A stretch of 8,699 bases of DNA from an uncultured Kiritimatiellota bacterium. GTDB taxonomy: Bacteria > Verrucomicrobiota > Kiritimatiellia > RFP12 > UBA1067. Of this stretch, positions 1-5,669 are shown piece by piece. The translations under genes and the position numbers were made by a program. How positions within the stretch are numbered: position 1 is the first letter of the stretch; the number at the start of each line of letters is the position of its first letter. Under the pieces are notes generated by a model that was given only the letters and a program-made list of their open reading frames with translations, was not told where the DNA came from and did not search any database. The DNA lies in NCBI GenBank assembly GCA_934675625.1, contig CAKURH010000121.1:1-8699 (forward strand), written 5' to 3'.

Positions 1-114
<114 letters not shown>

Positions 115-1791
115 TCAGGCGTCCCGCTCGGCGAGGGCCGCCCAGCGGTCGACGAGCCGTTCAAGCTCGGCCTCCCGCGCGGGCAGGTCGGCGTAGCGCG
201 CGTATTCCTTCACGGGATCGGCCGCGTGGATGTCGGCAATCGCCTTCTCCAACGCCTCGATCTGCGCCGGCAGGGCTTCCAGTTCGCGCTTCTCGTTGTA
301 GGAAAGCTTGGCCGGCTTGGGCGGTTTGGAAGGTTGGGGAGGCCGGTTTCCCTCCGCACTTTTTTCCTCTTCCTTTTTCCTTTTTCCCTCGCCCCCTTCC
401 CGCGTGCCGCGCTGCCGCACGTAGTCTTCATAGCCGCCGGGGAAGCACCGCACCGCACCGTCGCCCTCCAGCACAAACGTCGAAGTGACGACGTTGTCGA
501 GAAATTCACGGTCGTGGCTCACGAGCAGCAGGGTGCCCGTGTAGTTCAGCAGCTGCTCTTCGAGGAGTTCCAGCGTCTCGATGTCGAGGTCATTCGTCGG
601 CTCGTCCATGACAAGCAGATTCGCCGGCTTCAGGAAGAGCTTCGCGAGCATGAGGCGCGCGCGTTCGCCGCCCGAGAGCGCCTTCACCGGCGTGCGCACG
701 CGCGCGGGCGAGAACAGGAAGTCCGCGAGATACGAGTAGACGTGCTTCTTGACGCCGCCGACGATGACCTCGTCGCGGTCGCTCGCGATGTTCTCGCCGA
801 CCGTCAGTTCGGGATTCAGCTCGCCGCGCAGCTGGTCGAGGAACGCGAGCGCAACGTTCGTGCCGCGCGAGACCGAGCCCTCGGTCGGCGCAAGCTGGCC
901 CGTCAGCAGCTTCAGCAGCGTCGTCTTGCCCGCGCCGTTGCGGCCGAGGATGCCGATCCGCTCGCCGCGCAGGACGTCCGCCGTGAAGTGCGAGACGATC
1001 GGCCGTTCGCCATACGAGAAGCCGAGATTCTCGATCTTCAGCACGCGCACGCCGCCCGGCGCCGCCGTGTCGAGCTTCATCGTCGACGTGCCGACCTGCG
1101 CCCGGCGCGCGGCAAACTCCTCGCGCAGCTTCATCAGCGCGGCGACGCGCCCCTCGTTCCGCGTCGTGCGCGCCTTCACGCCGCGCCGGATCCACGCCTC
1201 CTCCTGCGCAAGTTTCTTCGACTTGCGCTCCCAGTAGACGGCCTCGTCCGCCAGCAGTTCGGCCTTGCGCCGCACGAACGTCGGGTAGTCGCATTCCCAG
1301 CCGGAGAGTTCGCCGCGATCCAAATCAAAAATTTTCGTCGCCACGCGCTTCAGGAAGCGGCGGTCGTGCGTCACGATCAGCACCGCCATCTCGCGCTGCC
1401 GGCGGATCATGCCCTCCAGCCAGTCGATAGCCTCGACGTCGAGGTGGTTCGTCGGCTCGTCGAGGAGCAGGATGTCAGGCTGCGACAGGATCGCCGCCTC
1501 CAGCCGCGCGCGGCGGATCTCGCCGCCGGAACGCGCGCCCGCATCTTCGTCGGCGTCATCCACGCCCTGCGAGACATAGGCGACCTTCAGGTTCGGCGCG
1601 CGCACGATCTCGCCCGTGTCGGGTTCGAGCGTGCCGGCGATGACCTTGAAGAGCGTCGACTTGCCCTCGCCGTTGCGGCCCGTCAGCGCGGCGCGCAGCC
1701 CCTTGGAGATCGACAGCGAAACCTTGTCGAGAATCTGCGGCCCGCCAAACGCGAGCGAGACGTCTTTGAGGGAAAGGAGAAAATCGCTCAT
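115..1791 (-). CDS. uup: ABC-F family ATPase, Uup-like, with a shortened first ATPase domain
   Basis: A 558-aa soluble protein with two ABC ATPase domains and no membrane segments, as in ABC-F proteins, which act on ribosomes. Domain 1: Walker A GRNGEGKST (38-46), Q-loop Q75, degenerate signature RSGGE (87-91), Walker B LLLDEPTNHLD (108-118), switch H142. Linker about 160-250, with the Uup-like stretch GVKARTTRNEGR (204-215). Domain 2: GRNGAGKTT (283-291), Q320, LSGGE (372-376), Walker B near 392-401, H426. A charged, proline-rich linker (461-494) leads to a coiled-coil C-terminal domain (495-558) typical of Uup. Only 12 residues separate Q75 from the signature, against roughly 90 in E. coli Uup as I recall it (635 aa in total). 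The start ATG lies 10 nt after the hydG stop, with a weak AAAAGG as possible ribosome site, so it probably shares the hydG transcript. The family call is firm; whether this paralog does exactly what Uup does is uncertain. Confidence 0.92.
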   Translation of the reverse strand: MSDFLLSLKDVSLAFGGPQILDKVSLSISKGLRAALTGRNGEGKSTLFKVIAGTLEPDTGEIVRAPNLKVAYVSQGVDDADEDAGARSGGEIRRARLEAAILSQPDILLLDEPTNHLDVEAIDWLEGMIRRQREMAVLIVTHDRRFLKRVATKIFDLDRGELSGWECDYPTFVRRKAELLADEAVYWERKSKKLAQEEAWIRRGVKARTTRNEGRVAALMKLREEFAARRAQVGTSTMKLDTAAPGGVRVLKIENLGFSYGERPIVSHFTADVLRGERIGILGRNGAGKTTLLKLLTGQLAPTEGSVSRGTNVALAFLDQLRGELNPELTVGENIASDRDEVIVGGVKKHVYSYLADFLFSPARVRTPVKALSGGERARLMLAKLFLKPANLLVMDEPTNDLDIETLELLEEQLLNYTGTLLLVSHDREFLDNVVTSTFVLEGDGAVRCFPGGYEDYVRQRGTREGGEGKRKKEEEKSAEGNRPPQPSKPPKPAKLSYNEKRELEALPAQIEALEKAIADIHAADPVKEYARYADLPAREAELERLVDRWAALAERDA

Positions 1792-1801
1792 GGCCTTTTA
1801 A

Positions 1802-3334
1802 TCAGAAGAAGAGGTCACGTTCGCCGCGGCACGTCGCCTCGTACTGCTTCAGCACCGTCGGATAGAACTTCGGCAGCCACGCCTTGATGCCGACGAGCTC
1901 CTTCTCGATCAGGCGGTCGCCGATCGCGCGCGTCGCGTCGGACGCGAAGTCGTCCAGCCACTCGCGGAACGTCAGCACCGCGTTGATCTTGCAGAACTTG
2001 CCCTCGCGGCCCGTTTTCAGCGCGTCCATGATGCACCCGCCCGTCCGTCCGCAGCGGTAGCCCGCCGTGCAGAACGACGTGATGACGCCGCGCCCGGCGA
2101 GGTAGCGCACCATCTCGTCGATGGAGCGGTTGTCGCCGAGCATGAACTGCTGGCGCTCCTTCTCCTGATGCGCCTCGTCGTCGAAGTCGCTGTAGCCCTT
2201 GATCGCGATGTTCGACGAGCAGTCGAGCTGCGTCATGCCGTGGTCCAGCACCTTGTTGCGCGAGGCCGGGCTTTCGCGCGCCGTGACGATGATGCCCGTG
2301 TACGGCACGGAGAGGCGCGCGATGACGAGGATGCGCGCGAACGTCGCGTCGTCGATGAGCCACGGCGACTCCTCCGGCACGCGCGTGCCGCTCGCCGGCT
2401 CCAGGCGCGGGAACGAGAGCGTGTGCGGGCCGATATTGAACCACCGCTCCAGGTCGCGCGCGTGCATGACCGTCGCCAAGAGCTCGTAGCGCCAGTCGCA
2501 GAGCCCGTAGAGAACGCCGAAGCCCACGTCGTCCACGCCCGCCTCCAGGCAGCGGTGGAAGCACGTCGTGCGCCAGTCGTAGTTCCCCTTCACGCTCCAC
2601 GCCGGGTGCATCGACTCGTAGAGCTTGCGGTTGTACGTCTCCTGGAAGACCTGAAAGGTGCCGATGCCGACCGACCGCAGCACCTTCAGGTCGGCGACGG
2701 GCAGCGGCGCGGCGTTCACGTTCACGCGGCGGATCGAGTTGAGCCTGCCCGTGCGCGGCGCGGGCGCCTTGCGGGCGTAGCACGTCTCGATCGTCTCGGC
2801 GATGTACTCGGTCGAGGTCGTCGGATGCTCCCCGTAGACGGCGATGAGGCGCTTGTGGCCGATGCGGCCGGCGAGGACGTCGAGCTCCTGCTTCAGCTCG
2901 TCCATGGTGAGGACGCGGCGCTTCTGCAGGGCGTTCCCCGCGCGGAAGCCGCAGTAGCGGCAGCCGTTCACGCAGAGGTTCGACATGTAGAGCGGCGCGA
3001 ACATGACGATGCGGTTGTCGTAGACCTTGTGCTTGATGCGGTCGGCCGCCGCGCGCATCTCCTCGAACAGCGCAGGATCCGTGACCTGCATGAGGACGGC
3101 CGTCTCCTCCGGGCGCAGCGTCTCGCAGGTCGACTCGGCCTTCGCGACGATCTCCCGCACGCGCACCGGGTCGGGCGCCTTGCCGTCCGTCTCGGCGATG
3201 AGGCGGTTGATCGCCGCGTCGTCGATGAAGTGCCGGCCGCCGGGCAGGTACTTGTCGATCTCGTCCCGGACGATGAAGTTCCGCGTGTAGTCCGCCGCGT
3301 CCCTGAACCTGCGAATGTTCGAGCAGTCTGCCAT
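1802..3334 (-). CDS. hydG: [FeFe]-hydrogenase maturase HydG (radical SAM tyrosine lyase)
   Basis: A 510-aa cytoplasmic radical SAM enzyme. HydG cleaves tyrosine to supply the CO and cyanide ligands of the [FeFe]-hydrogenase H-cluster, working with HydE and HydF. The SAM-cluster motif CVNGCRYC is at 121-128 (C121, C125, C128). Family landmarks include YGEHP (167-171), SIRRVNVN (200-207), FQETYNRKLYESMHP (230-244), DVGFGVLYGL (269-278), IGPHT (301-305), TGRTG-type sequence near 429-433 and the terminal GERDLFF. The auxiliary-cluster region reads C422-T-A-G425 and then C448 with 22 residues between: the usual CX2CX22C has glycine at its second position, while C428 and C434 are extra. Start chosen at the ATG at 3334, because the frame upstream runs through the promoter and lacks HydG sequence; a purine stretch AGAGAGGA sits about 13 nt before it. 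It is somewhat longer than the roughly 470 aa usual for HydG. No hydE, hydF or hydrogenase gene is in view. Confidence 0.93.
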   Translation of the reverse strand: MADCSNIRRFRDAADYTRNFIVRDEIDKYLPGGRHFIDDAAINRLIAETDGKAPDPVRVREIVAKAESTCETLRPEETAVLMQVTDPALFEEMRAAADRIKHKVYDNRIVMFAPLYMSNLCVNGCRYCGFRAGNALQKRRVLTMDELKQELDVLAGRIGHKRLIAVYGEHPTTSTEYIAETIETCYARKAPAPRTGRLNSIRRVNVNAAPLPVADLKVLRSVGIGTFQVFQETYNRKLYESMHPAWSVKGNYDWRTTCFHRCLEAGVDDVGFGVLYGLCDWRYELLATVMHARDLERWFNIGPHTLSFPRLEPASGTRVPEESPWLIDDATFARILVIARLSVPYTGIIVTARESPASRNKVLDHGMTQLDCSSNIAIKGYSDFDDEAHQEKERQQFMLGDNRSIDEMVRYLAGRGVITSFCTAGYRCGRTGGCIMDALKTGREGKFCKINAVLTFREWLDDFASDATRAIGDRLIEKELVGIKAWLPKFYPTVLKQYEATCRGERDLFF

Positions 3335-3376
3335 TGTGCGCCTGTGTTCCTCTCTTCTCAAAAAAGTGAAATGTGT

Positions 3377-3386
3377 ATTATACCAC
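3377..3386 (-). promoter_or_regulatory. Extended -10 promoter for hydG (and uup)
   Basis: The minus strand reads GTGGTATAATAC here, a perfect TATAAT box preceded by TG plus one base, the extended -10 arrangement. No good -35 hexamer lies 16 to 18 nt upstream, which an extended -10 can compensate for. It sits between the rplS terminator and the hydG start, giving an inferred leader of roughly 35 to 40 nt. This gives hydG its own transcription, separate from the ribosomal genes. Confidence 0.75.
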
Positions 3387-3405
3387 TTTTGGACGGCTCC
3401 TACGG

Positions 3406-3439
3406 AAAGAAACCGGGCGACGCCCGAAGGCATCGCCCG
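3406..3439 (-). terminator. Intrinsic terminator after rplS with a UUCG tetraloop
   Basis: On the minus strand, beginning 29 nt after the rplS stop, an 11-bp stem (CGGGCGATGCC paired with GGCGTCGCCCG, one G-U wobble) closes on the loop TTCG between C and G, the exceptionally stable C(UUCG)G tetraloop. One base later comes TTTCTTT (3412 down to 3406). This is a textbook Rho-independent terminator for the rpsP-rplS transcript, and it isolates that operon from hydG. Confidence 0.88.
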
Positions 3440-3467
3440 CTTCGTCATCATCCGCCGATCGGATGTC

Positions 3468-3836
3468 TTATTTCTTGACGAGCTTGCGCACCGCCTTGTG
3501 CGAGCAGAACGTGCGCTCCGTGTAGAGCTTCGCGCGCCAGCCGTTGCCCTTCTTCACCACCTTGATCGCCTGGATCCAGGGGCTGCAGAACGGGAAGAGC
3601 TTCTCGACGCGCACGCCGTAGCTGTCGCGCGACACCGTGAAGTTGCCGGAGGCGTTCTTGCGGCCGTTGTCGATCGCGAGAACCTTGCCCTCGAAGTCCT
3701 GAATGCGGAACTTGTCGCCTTCCTTGATCTTGATCGAGACGCGGACGATGTCGCCCGTCTTGAACTCGGGGAAGTTCTTCTCCGCAAGGCCGGCGGTCTG
3801 CTCGGCATTGATCTTGTCAATCAGCTTGATGCCCAT
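3468..3836 (-). CDS. rplS: Large ribosomal subunit protein bL19
   Basis: A 122-aa basic protein of the 50S subunit, which lies at the interface with the 30S. The length is normal for the family (about 115-120). Recognisable bL19 stretches are the N-terminal IDKINAEQ, the strand FKTGDIVRVSIKIKEGDKFRIQDFEG, and DSYGVRVEKLFPFCSPWIQAIKVV followed by RAKLY. The C-terminus (TERTFCSHKAVRKLVKK) and the segment DNGRKNASGNFTV differ noticeably from the usual bacterial forms, suggesting a divergent lineage rather than a paralog. The ATG start is fixed by a perfect Shine-Dalgarno sequence five bases upstream that overlaps the rpsP stop codon, so it is probably translated from the rpsP transcript. A strong terminator follows. 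Confidence 0.97.
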   Translation of the reverse strand: MGIKLIDKINAEQTAGLAEKNFPEFKTGDIVRVSIKIKEGDKFRIQDFEGKVLAIDNGRKNASGNFTVSRDSYGVRVEKLFPFCSPWIQAIKVVKKGNGWRAKLYTERTFCSHKAVRKLVKK

Positions 3837-3841
3837 GTTCT

Positions 3842-3850
3842 ACCTCCTTA
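3842..3850 (-). promoter_or_regulatory. rplS ribosome binding site overlapping the rpsP stop
   Basis: The minus strand reads TAAGGAGGT, a full match to the anti-Shine-Dalgarno sequence, five bases before the rplS ATG. Its first three bases are the TAA stop codon of rpsP, so a ribosome finishing bS16 ends directly on the bL19 initiation site. This fixes the rplS start and suggests coupled translation of the two proteins. Confidence 0.93.
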
Positions 3851-4147
3851 GGCCTTCGCTTCCGACTTGGCCGGGGCCTTCGCCTTGGTCGCGTGGTGCG
3901 GCTTCAGATTGGGGTTCTTGGCGCGACGGATGAGCGACGCGACCGTGGTCGAGGGCTTGGCGCCCTTCGAGATCCAGTGGTCGACGCGCGCGAGGTCGAG
4001 CTTGAAGTTGTTCTCCTTGATCTGGGTGTCGTACCAGCCCAGGATCTCAAGGAACTTGCCGTCGCGGGGCGAGCGCTCGTCCGCCGCGACGATACGGTAG
4101 GTCGCGTGGTTCGTGCAACCCGTGCGACGCATTCTGATCTTGACCAT
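3848..4147 (-). CDS. rpsP: Small ribosomal subunit protein bS16
   Basis: A 99-aa basic protein of the 30S subunit that helps 16S rRNA fold. The family signature is clear: MVKIRMRRTG at the N-terminus, then TYRIVAADERSPRDGKFLEILGWYD, LARVDHWISKGAKPSTTVASLIR. The last residues are a Lys/Ala-rich tail (KAKAPAKSEAKA) common in longer bS16 forms. The start is the ATG at 4147, which gives the canonical MVKIR; the frame is open for another 30 codons upstream, but these run across the promoter and have no family similarity. The leader just before the ATG is purine-rich (AAGAGAAGAAG) with no strong Shine-Dalgarno sequence. The gene heads a two-gene operon with rplS, 11 nt away. Confidence 0.97.
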   Translation of the reverse strand: MVKIRMRRTGCTNHATYRIVAADERSPRDGKFLEILGWYDTQIKENNFKLDLARVDHWISKGAKPSTTVASLIRRAKNPNLKPHHATKAKAPAKSEAKA

Positions 4148-4187
4148 GTGTCTTCTTCTCTTTTCTTCGGTGAATGAATTGGCGCGT

Positions 4188-4216
4188 AGTATACCAAACG
4201 CGCTGCGCGCGCGCAA
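4188..4216 (-). promoter_or_regulatory. Sigma-70-type promoter for rpsP-rplS
   Basis: The minus strand has TATACT (4193-4188) preceded by TGG, an extended -10 element, and TTGCGC (4216-4211) exactly 17 nt upstream as a -35 that matches TTGACA in its first three positions. The spacer is almost entirely alternating C and G and contains a short palindrome, CGCGC-A-GCGCG (4199-4209). Transcription would start roughly 35 nt upstream of the rpsP ATG. The TGGTATAMT core is shared with the hydG promoter. Confidence 0.75.
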
Positions 4217-4245
4217 GGGGTAATCAGATAAACGCAAGTTCCGCG

Positions 4246-5649
4246 TCAGGCAAGGACCATGACAGGGAAGATCTCCTTGTTCCTGTTCGCGTCCATCGCC
4301 AGCGCAATGACCGGCCCCGGCTTGCGGGCGGCGAGGACGCCTGTCGCCGAGATTTCCGCGAAGTCCGTGCCGTAGACGACAAACGGATTCCAGCGGTTCC
4401 CCGGATTGGGGCGAAAGCCGATTCTGTCCCCGTTGTAACAGGCAAATGTCGTGTCGCCGCCAAAGAACGACGGCTCAAACCGCAGCGTCTCCCCCACTCG
4501 GACGACACGTGGCTCCAAGTGGATCACACGATCCTGTCCGCCGCCGACGCGCGTGAAACGGACATACTTTCGACTTTTCGCGATCTGCACGGCATCGAAC
4601 GTCTGCTCGTAGACCGTCCCGCCCTTCTTTTCCGGCAGGTTTCCGCACCACGGGGCCGAGCCGAGAATGTAGTCGAAATAGGCCGCGTCACAGGGCTCGG
4701 TGACGTGCAGGATGCCGCTCTGGAACGTCTGCCGCTCGGCATGCATGTGTCCCGTGAGATCAAGCAGGATCCGCCCCTGCGCCCGCGAGAAGTCAAAGAC
4801 GCGCCCTCCGATTCGAACGACCGCCCTTTTCTGGTAGCCCTCCAGAAGGTCCCGGAGATTCGCGAAGTTCTGAACGTCACCCTCCGAACCGACAACGCCG
4901 ACAACCGGGATGTGATGCATCACGACGACGTCATAGCCCACTGGAAGCGTCCCGAAAGCCGTCTCGGCCAGCCACGCAAGCTGCGTGTCGTGCACCCCGT
5001 ACGCGACACCCCAGGCGACGTCGCCCGCCCGCTCGGAATCGGTCGTGTCGGCCACGATGAAGCGAATCTTCGCGCTCGCATCGTCAAAAAAGTAGTAGCA
5101 TCCGCTCGGATCGTTCGCGTTGGTCGTGACGTCCGTCTCCGTCCAGGATTCGACGATGTGGCGCCGGGCCTCTGCGCCCGAATAGGTGAAGCCTCGCAGT
5201 CCATCCGCCGTGTCCATGGAATGTCTGACGGTAAAGTCGTGGTTGCCCTTCGCACAGTAGAGCATACCGTCCGCCGCGCGCAGGGGCTTGACCCACTGTT
5301 CGCGAAAGGTGCCAATCGCAAAGTCCACGGCATCCCTGTCCGTCGGATAGCCCTTCCCGAACGCCTCGACCAGATCGCCGCCGCAGAGGACACGACGAAT
5401 TCCCGTGCGACCAATCAGGTCTGCGCAGACGACGCCCGACTGGCGATGGTTCGTCTTTACGTGCGGATCTGTTAGGAACCAGAACCCCACGTCACACATC
5501 ACCGCATTTGCGCGGATACGCGCAGCCATCGCCTCCAGATAGCTTTCGTAATAGGCCCCCGGACAAGGGCGCACATGGTCTCTCCCGCCCGCGCCACCGA
5601 CAAAAGCCGCCGACACGCATCCCGCAATGAACTCACGTCTGCTCGTCAT
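4246..5649 (-). CDS. Tat-exported calcineurin-like metallophosphoesterase
   Basis: A 467-aa protein of the dinuclear-metal phosphoesterase superfamily. The metal-binding motifs appear in order: D61-P-H63, G91-D92, G135-N-H-D138, H245-H246 and G300-H-M-H303. The N-terminus MTSRREFIAG carries a twin-arginine motif (SRREF) followed by a short small-residue stretch to about residue 22, so it is probably exported folded to the periplasm. After the catalytic domain (about 53-320), the last 80 or so residues (ISATGVLAARKPGPVIALAM near 433-452) resemble a bacterial Ig-like (BIG2-type) domain; this is inference. The start at 5649 has an AGAGG ribosome site six to seven bases upstream; an earlier TTG at 5682 would overlap the previous gene and bury the Tat motif. 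It lies 20 nt after the glycosidase stop, suggesting one transcript. The substrate cannot be read from sequence: a phosphodiester, nucleotide or phosphorylated sugar are all possible. Confidence 0.88.
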   Translation of the reverse strand: MTSRREFIAGCVSAAFVGGAGGRDHVRPCPGAYYESYLEAMAARIRANAVMCDVGFWFLTDPHVKTNHRQSGVVCADLIGRTGIRRVLCGGDLVEAFGKGYPTDRDAVDFAIGTFREQWVKPLRAADGMLYCAKGNHDFTVRHSMDTADGLRGFTYSGAEARRHIVESWTETDVTTNANDPSGCYYFFDDASAKIRFIVADTTDSERAGDVAWGVAYGVHDTQLAWLAETAFGTLPVGYDVVVMHHIPVVGVVGSEGDVQNFANLRDLLEGYQKRAVVRIGGRVFDFSRAQGRILLDLTGHMHAERQTFQSGILHVTEPCDAAYFDYILGSAPWCGNLPEKKGGTVYEQTFDAVQIAKSRKYVRFTRVGGGQDRVIHLEPRVVRVGETLRFEPSFFGGDTTFACYNGDRIGFRPNPGNRWNPFVVYGTDFAEISATGVLAARKPGPVIALAMDANRNKEIFPVMVLA

Positions 5650-5655
5650 GCCGAA

Positions 5656-5661
5656 ACCTCT
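5656..5661 (-). promoter_or_regulatory. Ribosome binding site deciding the phosphoesterase start
   Basis: The minus strand reads AGAGGT six bases before the ATG at 5649. It supports this start over the upstream TTG at 5682 and lies in the 20-nt gap after the glycosidase stop codon. Confidence 0.65.
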
Positions 5662-5669
5662 ACCGTCCT

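Noticed and set aside
315..400. Pyrimidine-rich low-complexity tract on the plus strand as a regulatory or repeat element
   Set aside because: It is the coding sequence of the Lys/Glu/Pro-rich linker (about residues 461-494) before the Uup C-terminal domain.
3335..3451. Longer hydG reading from an upstream ATG (39 extra residues)
   Set aside because: The extra part crosses the terminator stem and the TATAAT box and has no HydG similarity. The ATG at 3334 fits better.
2168..3478. 436-codon open frame on the plus strand opposite hydG
   Set aside because: Composition is Arg/Val/Ala-rich without motifs, and it runs across the hydG promoter and terminator. It is a shadow of hydG.
4199..4209. CG-rich palindrome in the rpsP promoter spacer as an operator or as a terminator for the phosphoesterase gene
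   Set aside because: The arms are only five bases around one central base, leaving a foldable stem of four pairs, and there is no T tract directly after a strong stem. Alternating CG is expected by chance in such GC-rich DNA.
4148..4237. Longer rpsP reading from an upstream ATG (30 extra residues)
   Set aside because: It would include the predicted promoter, and bS16 begins with the canonical MVKIR at 4147.
4174..5475. 433-codon open frame on the plus strand opposite the phosphoesterase
   Set aside because: No recognisable domain; the minus strand carries the full metallophosphoesterase motif set with a Tat signal and ribosome site.
5615..5625. Lipobox-like IAGC in the phosphoesterase signal, suggesting a lipoprotein
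   Set aside because: The cysteine is at residue 11, only six residues after the twin arginines, leaving no hydrophobic core before it. A normal Tat signal with later cleavage is more likely.
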